In this document: positions 11,246 through 19,981 of the stretch, piece by piece
Layout: every line of letters starts with the position of its first letter
Numbering within the stretch: position 1 is the stretch's first letter
Assembly: GCA_030272585.1 (NCBI GenBank)
Contig: BSYQ01000015.1
Location: 1 to 64,000 of the forward strand
DNA: 64,000 nt
Direction: 5' to 3'
Origin: Bryopsis sp. KO-2023
Taxonomy: Eukaryota > Chlorophyta > Ulvophyceae > Bryopsidales > Bryopsidaceae
Notes under the pieces: generated by a model
Databases searched by the model: none
Seen by the model: the letters and a program-made list of their open reading frames with translations, nothing else
What the model was told of the DNA's origin: nothing
Translations under genes and position numbers: made by a program

Positions 11246-14200
11246 TCAGCTCCTCATCTCAAACTCACGTAACTTGTCCGGTGCATTTCGCAAGTTTCTG
11301 GCAGGCTCCCACGTATCCTCTGATTGGTCATAGCCCTGCCACCTGACAAGGTACTGCTTCCTGCCTCTGACAGTCCTTTCTGCAAGAATCCTGTCCACCA
11401 GGTATTCCTCTTGCCCCTCAACCAGCTCTGGTTCAGGCTGCAGTGCATGTGTCCTCCTGGCTGGAAAACTGCCCTCCTGATCAATAAAGGCAGGCTTCAG
11501 CTTGGACACATGAAACACATCATGGATTCGCCAATGCCCTGGCAGCCTCAACCTGACTGCCACCTCTGACAGCCTTTCTACCACCTCAAATGGCCCACAG
11601 AACTTTGCAGTTAGTTTCCTGCTCAGCACATCAGGTAGGGGTAAGTCCTTGGTTGCCAGAAAAACTTTTTCGCCTGGCTCAAAGCCCCCTCCCCGCCTGG
11701 TTTGATCCGCCACCTGGCGTTGTCGATCTTGAGCTTGAGCAATGTTGTCTCTGCCAGCAAGCAGAGCTTGCTGCCAAGTAGTCCACCAATCATCCACCGC
11801 AGGGCAGGCTGTAGTTGCTACAGCACTTGCAGGAGTTCGGGGATTCTGCCCGTACATGAGGAAAAAGGGAGAGAATCCTGTAGTGGCATTGATGCTGGAG
11901 TTGTAAGCAAACTCTGCAGCAGCCAAATGCTCTTCCCAATCTGCACCTGCAGGCTCAACATAACTTCGCAGAATCTCCTGCACAGTTCTGTTAGCCCTTT
12001 CTGTCTGCCCGTCTGTCTCAGGGTGGTAACTACTAGACATTGCCAATCTAGTATTTGCTCTCTTCCACAGAGCTCTCCAAAAATTACTAGTGAACCGACT
12101 GTCTCTATCCGAAACAATCTCTTGAGGCAACCCAAAGAAACGAACTACATTCTGAAAGAATAAATCTGCAACCCCTGCTGCAGTTACCGTTTGTTTGGTT
12201 GGAATCAAGCGCAACATCTTACTGAATCTGTCCACTACCACAAGCAAATAATCTGACCCCTTCCTGGTTTTAGGCAAAGGGCCTACAAAATCCATTGAAA
12301 CACTGGACCACCTGCCATCAGGAATAGGCAGAGGCTGCAGCTTACCCAAAGGCCTCTGATTAGAAGCCTTATTTCTCTGACAGGGGATGCAATTCTTGAC
12401 ATACTTCTGTACTGTGCCTGAAATGCGTGGCCAGAAATAATGCGCCTGCACTCTGACCAGCGTTTTTCGTCTGCCCAGATGTCCTGCCAATGCTGATTCA
12501 TGGCAGTCATGGAGCAACTTCTCCCTGAGCCCGTCTGCATCAGGTATCCACCATTTCCAGGCATTGCAAACCCTTCTCCAAAGCCTCTGACCATCCCACT
12601 TTACATGAGCTGGTCTGTAGTTTGCCTCAATCAATTGCTTGCATAAAGGATCCTTTTGATAGGCCTCCTTGACCTCCTCCTGAAATCCCTGGGTCAGGTC
12701 CAATCTTGCTTGTGCATTAACTTCAGGCTGCTCCTTTGCAGTCTGATGTGTGGCCCTGCTCAGTGCATCTGCCACCACATTATCTCTTCCAGGCCTGTAT
12801 TTGATCTCAAACTTGAAGGATTGCAAGGTCTCCATCCACCTTGCCTGCCTCTTGGACAACTGAGGCTGAGTCTGTAGATACTTCAGTGGTGCATGATCAG
12901 TGTGCACCACAAATTCCTGAGCATCCAGATAGTGCCTCCACACCTTGAGTGCATGTACAATGGCCAAGAGCTCCTTCTCATGGGTAGCATAATTCAGTTC
13001 TGCAGGTTGCAGTTTCCTGCTTTCATAGGCCACAGGCTGCTGACCCTGTCCATGGTCCTGTGTAAGGACTGCTCCAATAGCATAGTCTGAAGCATCAGTG
13101 GTGACTTCAAACTTCAATCCTGGGTCAGGCACCAACAACACTGGTGCAGACATCAATGCCTCCTTAATATCCTGCATTGACGCAGCTTCCCTTTCTGTCC
13201 ATTGCCAGCTTGCTTCCTTCTTCAGCAAGGCAGTCAATGGCTTAGCCCTGGCAGAGAAGTCCTTGATGAACCTTCTGTAGTAATTTGCCAGGCCAAGGAA
13301 GGATCTGAGGTCCTTCACTGACGTTAAGGGAGGCCAGTCCCTGATGATCTGCACTTTGCTCTGCAACACCTGTATACCTGCAGCACTCACTTCATGCCCC
13401 AAAAACTCCACCTGCATCTTGCAGATATCACACTTAGTAGCTGAAGCATACAGTTTCTGTTCCCTCAGTCTCTGCAACACTTTCTGCAAGTGAACCTTGT
13501 GTTCAGCCCAATTCCTGCTGTAAACCAAAATGTCATCCAAATAAACTATGCAGAAAATATCCAAGAAATCATGAAGAACATGGTTCATGGTGTTCATAAA
13601 GGTGGCAGGGGCATTTGTCAGCCCAAAAGGAAGAACCACATATTCAAAAAGCCCATATCTAGTGCGGAAGGCCGTCTTTTCTGAATCTGCAGGGTCCAAC
13701 CGCACTTGATGATAACCTGAGCAGAGATCTATTTTACTGAAACAACGAGCTCCCTGAATCTGATCTAGCAACTCCTCAATCCTTGGAATAGGATACCTGT
13801 TTTTCACTGTCAGTTTATTCAGTGCCCTGAAATCGACACACATTCTCAACTTCCCATTTTTCTTTGGAACGAATAAAACTGGTGATCCCCAGGGTGACTT
13901 GCTAGGTCTGATAAAACCCTGTTTCAGCAACTCTGCCAACTGCTTTTTCAGTTCTTCTCTTTCTGCAAAACTAGCCCTGTAAAGTCCCTTCTTTACTGGT
14001 TCTGCCCCTTCCACAAGTTCTATCTTGTGGTTAACACCTCTGTCAGGAGGTAACTCCTGAGGCAGTTCTTCTTTGAACAAATCCTGAAACTCTTTTCTGA
14101 TTTCTTTTTCCAACTGCAAAGCTTCTCTTTCTTCCTCTGAGACTGTATCTGCAAAACTTCCTTTTACTGCTTCAGTACTTTCTAATCCATTTATTGCATG

Positions 14201-15496
14201 CTCAACATCCACTTCTCTCAAATGAAGTAAATATATAGGTCTGCCCTTGCGAGCAGCCTGTGCGAACTCTGCTGCAGACATCAGATCCAACTCTGCTGTA
14301 CTGCAATCCTCTACTCTACCAGTCTGCATTCTGAGATTGACTGCTCCCTGAGGTGTCTGCAAGACCAACAACTTCTTTTGCCAATCTATAACAGGGTTGT
14401 GTTTGCTTAACCAAGACATTCCTAACACCAGGTCGTACCTCCCTAGTGTTATGGCATACATCTTTTCCTCTGATACAAACCTGCCCATTTTGACACTGGC
14501 CTGCAGCTCTTTTTCTACCTTTTCTGAGGTTTTACCATCTGCTAACTGCACCTCAGTCAGTACCTCAGCAGCTTCTGTCTGAATGCCATTTTCAAGCAAC
14601 CAATCTTTTGAAACAAAATTGTCAGTTGCCCCACTATCTATCAATATTCGAGAAAAACAACCTGCCACAGTTCCTGTGGTCTTCAACATCCCTTGAGTCC
14701 CCCCATGGACTCCTCTCAACTTCAAAAGTGGGGGTTCATCTAAGCTATGTCCTTGAAAGCAAACTTCATTAGGTCTGCCCAGCTCAGATTCCTCTCTCAC
14801 TGAAAACGAGTCTGCAGCGTCTGCCCTCAGATCACTGTCAGCACTCACATGCACAGAAAACTCATGCAGGTCAGGTGTGGCCCCGCCTGGCCCTGCACCT
14901 CCTGCCTCAGGGACCTGAGAGGTGGTGGTTCCACTCGACCGACCAGCCTCCTCATTCCCGGAAACCTCCTTCAAAATTCCTGCAGATGCTACTGCCCCTG
15001 CAGCAGCACCCAGTAATTCATCCACTGACCTACTCGCAGGAGACTCTGCCTCCAGCAGAGTACCCGCCAATTCATCCACTGACCTACTTGCAGGAGACTC
15101 TGCCTCCAGCAGAGTACCCGCCAATTCATCCACTGACCTACTTGCAGGAGACTCTGCCTCCAGCAGAGTACCCGCCAATTCATCCACTGACCTACTTGCA
15201 GGAGACTCTGCCTCCAGCAGAGTACCCGCCAATTCATCCACTGACCTACTTGCAGGAGACTCTGCCTTCAACAGAGTACCCGCCAATTCAACGTTTTCCA
15301 AACGACCGACCTTCCCTTTCGGTGTGGCTTCACAAGGCACACCACCTGCCGGGTTCTGCTTCCCTGAAACAGATGCTACCCTCCCCATGGTAGCCTCCTT
15401 GTGTGGGTGGCTACGCCGGCCCTCCCACACTCCTCTTCTGTCCTCCTTCACCTTTTCATTCCGGCCAAGGGACTCTCCAGCCCTTGACCTCTTTAG
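11246..15496 (-). CDS. pol: Element 1 Pol polyprotein (PR-RT-RH-IN-chromodomain)
   Basis: About 1416 codons counted from the -1 frameshift site at the end of gag; without a shift the frame has only a GTG at 15451 and no early ATG. In order: five 18-residue repeats (about 15011-15290), aspartic protease with IDSGAT (about 14640), reverse transcriptase with YLDDIL (about 13540), RNase H with TTDAS (about 13095), integrase zinc finger H-H-C-C (12390-12500), integrase core with MDFVGP, SDRDSRF and TDGQTERAN (12290-12010), and a C-terminal chromodomain (LVRWQGYDQSEDTWEP, 11270-11400). All catalytic acids I can check are present. The chromodomain would steer integration to marked chromatin, as known for chromoviruses. 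The central RT/RNase H part is very poor in CpG. Confidence 0.96.
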   Translation of the reverse strand, partial: LKRSRAGESLGRNEKVKEDRRGVWEGRRSHPHKEATMGRVASVSGKQNPAGGVPCEATPKGKVGRLENVELAGTLLKAESPASRSVDELAGTLLEAESPASRSVDELAGTLLEAESPASRSVDELAGTLLEAESPASRSVDELAGTLLEAESPASRSVDELLGAAAGAVASAGILKEVSGNEEAGRSSGTTTSQVPEAGGAGPGGATPDLHEFSVHVSADSDLRADAADSFSVREESELGRPNEVCFQGHSLDEPPLLKLRGVHGGTQGMLKTTGTVAGCFSRILIDSGATDNFVSKDWLLENGIQTEAAEVLTEVQLADGKTSEKVEKELQASVKMGRFVSEEKMYAITLGRYDLVLGMSWLSKHNPVIDWQKKLLVLQTPQGAVNLRMQTGRVEDCSTAELDLMSAAEFAQAARKGRPIYLLHLREVDVEHAINGLESTEAVKGSFADTVSEEEREALQLEKEIRKEFQDLFKEELPQELPPDRGVNHKIELVEGAEPVKKGLYRASFAEREELKKQLAELLKQGFIRPSKSPWGSPVLFVPKKNGKLRMCVDFRALNKLTVKNRYPIPRIEELLDQIQGARCFSKIDLCSGYHQVRLDPADSEKTAFRTRYGLFEYVVLPFGLTNAPATFMNTMNHVLHDFLDIFCIVYLDDILVYSRNWAEHKVHLQKVLQRLREQKLYASATKCDICKMQVEFLGHEVSAAGIQVLQSKVQIIRDWPPLTSVKDLRSFLGLANYYRRFIKDFSARAKPLTALLKKEASWQWTEREAASMQDIKEALMSAPVLLVPDPGLKFEVTTDASDYAIGAVLTQDHGQGQQPVAYESRKLQPAELNYATHEKELLAIVHALKVWRHYLDAQEFVVHTDHAPLKYLQTQPQLSKRQARWMETLQSFKFEIKYRPGRDNVVADALSRATHQTAKEQPEVNAQARLDLTQGFQEEVKEAYQKDPLCKQLIEANYRPAHVKWDGQRLWRRVCNAWKWWIPDADGLREKLLHDCHESALAGHLGRRKTLVRVQAHYFWPRISGTVQKYVKNCIPCQRNKASNQRPLGKLQPLPIPDGRWSSVSMDFVGPLPKTRKGSDYLLVVVDRFSKMLRLIPTKQTVTAAGVADLFFQNVVRFFGLPQEIVSDRDSRFTSNFWRALWKRANTRLAMSSSYHPETDGQTERANRTVQEILRSYVEPAGADWEEHLAAAEFAYNSSINATTGFSPFFLMYGQNPRTPASAVATTACPAVDDWWTTWQQALLAGRDNIAQAQDRQRQVADQTRRGGGFEPGEKVFLATKDLPLPDVLSRKLTAKFCGPFEVVERLSEVAVRLRLPGHWRIHDVFHVSKLKPAFIDQEGSFPARRTHALQPEPELVEGQEEYLVDRILAERTVRGRKQYLVRWQGYDQSEDTWEPARNLRNAPDKLREFEMRS
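15011..15290 (-). repeat. 54-bp coding tandem repeat in element 1 pol
   Basis: Five consecutive copies of an 18-residue unit, ELAGTLLEAESPASRSVD, at the Pol N terminus before the protease. The copies are almost identical; the outermost unit carries small changes (LLKAE). The unit looks like a flexible, mildly helical linker. The repeat keeps the frame and is the same length in element 2. Confidence 0.9.
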
Positions 15497-15502
15497 TTTT
15501 CC
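15463..15502 (-). promoter_or_regulatory. Probable -1 frameshift signal, element 1 gag-pol
   Basis: In element orientation the heptamer GGAAAAC (15502-15496) abuts the gag stop TAA. After a 6-nt spacer, GGTCAAGGG pairs with CCCTTGGCC through nine base pairs (one T-G) around a 9-nt loop. The pol frame is -1 to gag and open from here on. A slippery run followed at 5-9 nt by a hairpin is the known design of retroviral frameshift sites. The heptamer is not a classic XXXYYYZ, so the call rests on the whole arrangement. Confidence 0.65.
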
Positions 15503-16686
15503 GAGCAGTCAGCGGCGAAGTGGCCTTTCTTGCCACACCTGTAACAATCAACATGGGCTGCTGATCTGCCCATATCCATTCTGCTCCTCCTGTCTGAGGA
15601 ACCCTCTCCAGTTCCTCCTCGTTTCTGCCTCTGGTGTCTGCGAGGACTGCCACTGCGTCCTCTGCTTTTACTGCGACTGTAACTGCGATCACCACCGCGA
15701 CTGCCGCTGCGACCTCTACTGCCGCTGCGACCTTCCCTGACATCAAACCCCACGCGGTTACGCTGGAGGCCATCAACCTCCATACGATCACCTAAGTGTG
15801 GTGCCTGACGCTGCGGGTGGTACCTGTCGCGTTCGGTGTTATACCTTCCTCGACTGCTACTGCGACCTCTGCTCTGGGATCTGCCTCTGCTGAACGACCT
15901 GCCACGACTCTTCGATCTGTCCCTGCGCGACCTTGCGCGTCTGCTGCTGGGACTGCGATCTCTGTGGTAGTTTTCAAGAGGACCTTCCCAGGTCGCCGCC
16001 AGCGCGATCGCTCTTTCGAGGGTGTTGGGATCTTCCATCTCAACCTTCGTCCGCAGACGCTCGTGCAGACCCTCCATGAACCTGAAGAGCTTTTCCCCAG
16101 GATTGCTGTCATGAATCTGCAGTGTGAGCCTGCGAAACTTGTGTACATACTCAGCAACCGAAAGTCGCCCCTGACGCAACCGAGACCACTCTCTTCTGAA
16201 GTCACGGTTCTCGTTCACCTTGCCAAACTCCTGTCTCAGCTGTTCAACCAAAGCAACAAGTGACTGAGGCAGTTCCTGGTGGCCTGCAAGAGCAGCCTCA
16301 TATCTGCCTCTCCACCAAGTACCTGCAGCTCCCCTGAGTGATCCTGCAGCCACTAAAACCTGCTGCTCTACATCCCTTGTGCCTGTCACATCAAAATATG
16401 TCTGTAACTGCACCTGCCACTCATTCAGTGGGATATCACCAGGGTCACCATACCAAGCATCTGGTGTCTTTGCTCTGGCCTTGCCCAGTGCTGCTGGAGC
16501 CTGTGGCTGAGGCAACCTTTCTGCCACAGCCTGCTGCACCACATCATTCATCTGATGGTTGACATTTGCAGCAACATTCCTCAGGTGAAGGACTTCATTC
16601 TGCAGATCTGTTATCATCTGCCTCATTGCCTGCAGATCGAAAGGATCTGGGGCTGGTACCCCCATCTGCTCCTCCCCGCCTGACAT
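15493..16686 (-). CDS. gag: Element 1 Gag
   Basis: 397 residues from an ATG. A retrotransposon Gag capsid-like region covers about 75-200 (W-rich helices, AAGTWWRGRYEA and later SVAEYVHKFRRL). A long Arg/Ser repeat region follows (about 205-350), resembling SR proteins and probably RNA-binding. A CCHC zinc knuckle CYRCGKKGHFAADC sits at 381-394, three residues before the stop. It forms the particle and packages the genomic RNA. Its start overlaps the upstream small ORF by 92 nt in another frame. Confidence 0.95.
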   Translation of the reverse strand: MSGGEEQMGVPAPDPFDLQAMRQMITDLQNEVLHLRNVAANVNHQMNDVVQQAVAERLPQPQAPAALGKARAKTPDAWYGDPGDIPLNEWQVQLQTYFDVTGTRDVEQQVLVAAGSLRGAAGTWWRGRYEAALAGHQELPQSLVALVEQLRQEFGKVNENRDFRREWSRLRQGRLSVAEYVHKFRRLTLQIHDSNPGEKLFRFMEGLHERLRTKVEMEDPNTLERAIALAATWEGPLENYHRDRSPSSRRARSRRDRSKSRGRSFSRGRSQSRGRSSSRGRYNTERDRYHPQRQAPHLGDRMEVDGLQRNRVGFDVREGRSGSRGRSGSRGGDRSYSRSKSRGRSGSPRRHQRQKRGGTGEGSSDRRSRMDMGRSAAHVDCYRCGKKGHFAADCSEN

Positions 16687-17077
16687 TCCTTCTGCGCCTC
16701 AGCTCGTTCTGCTCACGCCTCTGCTCGTTCTGCTCACGCCTCTCCTGCGTTGCCCTCTGCAATCTGTAGATAGGACACTGAGGATCAGAACAGTCGTAGT
16801 ATCTGATGACGTTACCACTGCGTTCTGCCTTTCTGTGGCCGTGAGGAGGCGCTCTGAGAGGAGGTGGTGGCACCACTGCCAACGGGTGTCTCACTGGACC
16901 CAGAACCTGCACCGGTCTGGGTAACCTGTAAGGAGCTGGAACCCAGTCCCCTGCGAAAGTAAACAGATCAGGTGGCAGGTTTCCCTGAAACTCTGCCTCA
17001 CCCTGAATCACAGTTTCCTCGTCTGTTTCTGCCTCACTTTCGCTACTTCTCACTGCTACAGGTCTACCAAAACTCAT
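16595..17077 (-). CDS. Element 1 small ORF b (CxxPxC protein)
   Basis: 160 residues from an ATG, between small ORF a and gag. The N terminus is acidic (SSESEAETDEE), followed by a Pro-rich stretch, a motif DCSDPQC near residue 97 and an Arg/Glu/Gln-rich tail. It shares layout and motifs with small ORF a (acidic start, F-x-F-x2-AG-like segment, then G-x2-I-x4-C-x2-P-x-C), so the two look like products of a tandem duplication. I know no family for them. It could be a separate protein or the N-terminal part of a Gag made by shifting frames. Confidence 0.6.
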   Translation of the reverse strand: MSFGRPVAVRSSESEAETDEETVIQGEAEFQGNLPPDLFTFAGDWVPAPYRLPRPVQVLGPVRHPLAVVPPPPLRAPPHGHRKAERSGNVIRYYDCSDPQCPIYRLQRATQERREQNEQRREQNELRRRRNVRRGGADGGTSPRSFRSAGNEADDNRSAE

Positions 17078-17104
17078 ACAACAACCAGAGTCAGAAGATC
17101 TCTT

Positions 17105-17425
17105 TTACAGGTTGCTAGTTCTGATCCTTTCCTTCTCAAGCCACTCTAACAAAAGAAGGCAGTTCGGATTCCTACAAGTAACAGAATATATCCAAGTACC
17201 CTGACGAAACACCCAATAATGATCGTGCGAGGGAGCCAAAACTGAACTCTCCTCCACCTGACTCAGTGGTTCCTGCACCCTGTTTTCCCTGATAGGTCCT
17301 GCTCTGAAAACAAAGGCAGGTAAAGTCCGAGTCTGATCTGGCTGATTCTCACTAGGAAACCCGTCAGAGGACACTTCCTCTTCGTCAGAACTAACAACTG
17401 TAAAACCTGAGCCCGCACTGCTCAT
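17105..17425 (-). CDS. Element 1 small ORF a (CxxPxC protein)
   Basis: 106 residues from the ATG at 17425. It has an acidic SSDEEEVSSDG segment, a hydrophobic PAFVFRAG segment, and TCRNPNC near residue 85 followed by a Leu-rich helix and basic end. It is the first ORF after the leader and is separated from small ORF b by 27 nt. The similarity to ORF b suggests that both do related jobs, perhaps binding a metal through paired cysteines. The function is unknown. Confidence 0.6.
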   Translation of the reverse strand: MSSAGSGFTVVSSDEEEVSSDGFPSENQPDQTRTLPAFVFRAGPIRENRVQEPLSQVEESSVLAPSHDHYWVFRQGTWIYSVTCRNPNCLLLLEWLEKERIRTSNL

Positions 17426-17428
17426 CAA

Positions 17429-17850
17429 CTGCCGACCCTAGTTCCGCTACGCAAACTCTAACACTTCAGGCCGCGCAAATCTGCGTCTGTGCCCCCTTGC
17501 TGCTGCGCAAAACCTGCGCCTGCAAAACTCTACCACTCAAGGCTGCGCAAATCTGCGTCTGTGCCCGCACTGAACTGTGCCCCTTACTGCTGCGCAAAAC
17601 CTGCGCCTGACAACGTTCTATGCTAGGCAACGCCTGCAAACTCTACTATAACCTTGCGTACAAAACGACCTCTGTGCAGCACTGCGCCTACACAAAACTG
17701 TGCGAAAAATGCGCCAACTATGCCTGCACTCAGCGCTACCCTGCGCCCTGATCGATTCTGTAAAAACCTTGCGCCTGAAAACTCTGCGCCTGCTGTTTCA
17801 CCAGAACTCTCTGCTTCTCCCAAGATCACTTGTGATCTTGCCACAAGAAT
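17429..17850 (-). other. Element 1 5' leader
   Basis: 0.4 kb between PBS and the first ORF. It contains imperfect repeats of GCGCAAATCTGCGTCTGTGCC (17473 and 17545) and GCGCAAAACCTGCGCCTG. Next to the PBS lies the inverted repeat CAAGATCAC-TT-GTGATCTTG (17821-17840), which could form a hairpin used in RNA dimerisation or packaging; that role is inference. Confidence 0.55.
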
Positions 17851-17862
17851 GCTCCGAAACCA
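17851..17862 (-). other. Element 1 primer-binding site
   Basis: The minus strand reads TGGTTTCGGAGC one base after the 5' LTR. The TGG start pairs with a tRNA CCA end. The primer tRNA should end GCTCCGAAACCA. The same 12 bases follow two other LTR ends in this window (55037, 59338). Plant elements mostly use TGGTATCAGAGC for initiator Met, so this differs at three positions. Confidence 0.85.
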
Positions 17863-17863
17863 A

Positions 17864-18211
17864 TGCAACGGCTGCGACTCTGCAAGTCTGCCAGCCAAGC
17901 TGAAGGTGAAACAAAGGAGACCAAGGTGCAAAGCACTCCGAACAAGGTTAAAGCTAGGTTAAAACCAAGTGTACCAATACCCTAGAGGCGCTGCTCAAAT
18001 ACCCTGCTGCAGCACCTCTGACAAGACCTGATCCCCTGATCAGACAACTACTGAGCTGACACAGTGAACCCATCACTGTATCAGGTCAGATCACAGAATG
18101 TTCTGAGCTGCCAGTTCAGCAGGGACACCTGCTGAGCTGCCAGCTCGCCAACCTACAGTCAGATCTCCTGATTCAGGGCCCAGCAGGCTCTGAATCAGGC
18201 GATTCACTACA
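17864..18211 (-). repeat. Element 1, 5' LTR
   Basis: 348 bp, the partner of 8939-9286 and apparently identical to it, which points to a recent insertion. It is followed by the second AGGGA of the target duplication. Confidence 0.95.
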
Positions 18212-18216
18212 AGGGA

Positions 18217-18836
18217 ACACATCACGTTTGGAAGCAGAAGTTGAGGATTTGCGTGAAACGTTGGAAATTCGGGACCGAGCGAACAAATTGATTTTTTCCA
18301 ACTTACCAACGACTCAAGGAGAAACCTCGGCTACTCTGACCTCCTCCATCAACTTCCTGATTTCCAAGCTGGCTGCTAAGGCTGGAGGTCCTTCCATCAC
18401 CACGGATTTGGTTGTGTCGGCTTTTCGATTTGGGAGGGGCTCTACTCGCTCTGTGATGGCTACCTGCTCGACCCCTGAAGCCAGGAACACAGTTCCTACT
18501 CTGAGGAAGCACATGGAAGCGTTGAAAAACGATATTGGGATGAGAGATGAGGTTAACCTAATGGACGATACCTGGGTACGACCGGATCTAACCTATCGCC
18601 AACGAAACTTGAAAGCAGCTTCTCGGGAAATCGAACATCGTTTAAAGAGTTGTTTGGGACAAGAGGGGCTCTCTGCGGTGTTTTACCGTTCTGGATGTCT
18701 GCTGCATGTGCGCATTGAGCCTCCTGGAGGTGCTGGCCGGTCCACTCTGATTCCAATCGATGTTAACTCTCCCTCCTGGTGGGATGTTCTGCCTCCTGCA
18801 CTCCATTCCACACTTTCGGCTGCCCCTCCCAGTTGA
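18217..18836 (+). CDS. LINE ORF1 protein, C-terminal part
   Basis: It continues the frame of 7585-8938 after element 1, beginning within a coiled-coil stretch (LEAEVEDLRETLE). Then come KLIFSNLP and later AFRFG and LRKHMEALK segments, the layout expected of the RRM-like RNA-binding domain of LINE ORF1 proteins; that assignment is tentative. It ends at TGA 18834-18836. ORF2 follows in the same frame. Confidence 0.7.
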
Positions 18837-18867
18837 CAATTTGGGTTCTGCCAGGATTCTCATCCTG
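18834..18867 (+). promoter_or_regulatory. ORF1/ORF2 junction: possible stop readthrough or reinitiation site
   Basis: The ORF1 stop TGA is followed by CAATTT, close to but not identical with the CARYYA context that promotes readthrough in plant tobamoviruses. A perfect hairpin CAGGAT-TCTC-ATCCTG lies at 18852-18867. ORF2 begins right after the TGA in the same frame and has no ATG until well inside the endonuclease domain, so it needs readthrough or reinitiation at a non-AUG codon. Confidence 0.5.
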
Positions 18868-19632
18868 ACAGGACCGACGGAGTATTACTGGAACCTGGGG
18901 GTCATTCGATACGGGCTGTGGTGACGAAAACGAGGAAAATATATCAACACGTGAGGGTGGTTGCAAAGGAGGGAGGACAGAGCGAACATATTGATACCTG
19001 CACAAATGTCAACCCAAGTCTGAGTACCCAGCCAATCAGTCAAACACGGGGACTCCCTACATCTGGACATCAACAGCAGGCTACAACGGCAAATATCAAT
19101 GGCAGAGGGGTGAACAGCGCACACAACATACAAACAGGCCCCCACAGACATCGTCAACACTCGTTTTTTCCCCTCAGAGTGGGATTCTGGAATGTTGGTC
19201 GTCTCTCTCGGCAAAAGCTGTTGGGTTTTTCTGGTCTGCTGGATGAGTTTGATATTCTGGGCATTTGCGAGTTGGGTACACTTAGCTGGGTGGAGAAAGC
19301 TGCTGGTCAGTCCTGGTCGTCTGTTTTGCTGCCCCATCCAAGCTCCAAACATGGTGGTGTTGGTCTTCTGTGGCGTAAGCTTCCCCACATGTCGGTTCGG
19401 GTCATCATGGAACTCGGCTCTCACTGGGTGCTCTGTTGTTCGTTGTCGTTCCAAGGCTTCGATTTGGGAGTGCTGATGGTCACCTACAAGCCACACAGGG
19501 GGTCAAGATTTAAACGGGAGTTCACATGGGATCATTTGGACACAGTGCTGGTTGGAGTGGGTCTATTGTCGTCACACATTTTGGTTTTGGGGGACTTCAA
19601 TACACGGATGGGCCAGTGGCAGGCTGACTCCC
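18837..19632 (+). CDS. LINE ORF2, N-terminal part (AP endonuclease)
   Basis: The frame is open from the codon after the ORF1 TGA to the element 2 insertion. After a linker, the endonuclease domain starts at about 19175 with VGFWNVGRL, then ICELG with the metal-binding Glu, HGGVGLLWR, and LGDFNTRMGQ with the catalytic Asp/Asn. The domain is completed beyond element 2. This enzyme nicks the target DNA for target-primed reverse transcription. Codons near the 3' limit are shared with the TSD CTCCC. Confidence 0.8.
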
Positions 19633-19981
19633 TGCAACGGCTGCGACTCTGCAAGTCTGCCAGCCAAGCTGAAGGTGAAACAAAGGAGACCAAGGTGCAA
19701 AAGCACTCCGAACAAGGTTAAAGCTAGGTTAAAACCAAGTGTACCAATACCCTAGAGGCGCTGCTCAAATACCCTGCTGCAGCACCTCGGACAAGACCTG
19801 ATCCCCTGATCAGACAACTACTGAGCTGACACAGTGAACCCATCACTGTATCAGGTCAGATCACAGAATGTTCTGAGCTGCCAGTTCAGCAGGGACACCT
19901 GCTGAGCTGCCAGCTCGCCAACCTACAGTCAGATCTCCTGATTCAGGGCCCAGCAGGCTCTGAATCAGGCGATTCACTACA
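19633..19981 (-). repeat. Element 2, 3' LTR
   Basis: 349 bp. Like its partner it has GTGCAAAAGCAC where element 1 has one A fewer. It is bounded by TG/CA in element orientation. The polypurine tract AGGTGGGGAGGAA follows at 19982-19994. Confidence 0.95.

Larger units (their letters stand above)
8939..18211 (-). mobile_element. Ty3/gypsy LTR retrotransposon, element 1 (complete)
   Basis: A complete 9273-bp element flanked by the 5-bp target duplication AGGGA (8934-8938 and 18212-18216), inserted in LINE ORF1. The 348-bp LTRs are apparently identical. In element orientation the order is 5' LTR, PBS, leader, two small ORFs, gag, pol, a RING-like ORF, 3' UTR, PPT, 3' LTR. The domain order (integrase after RNase H) and terminal chromodomain place it among Ty3/gypsy chromoviruses. 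No stop or frameshift is visible beyond the presumed programmed one, so it may be autonomous and active. Confidence 0.96.

Noticed and set aside
14922-15740. Plus-strand 272-codon frame with ASSRVPANSSTDLLAGDS repeats
   Set aside because: It is the antisense of the gag-pol junction and of the 54-bp repeats; the minus-strand frame has the real domains.
19633-19721. End of the endonuclease frame as a native C terminus
   Set aside because: These codons lie in the element 2 LTR; the same LTR-derived residues end other frames too.
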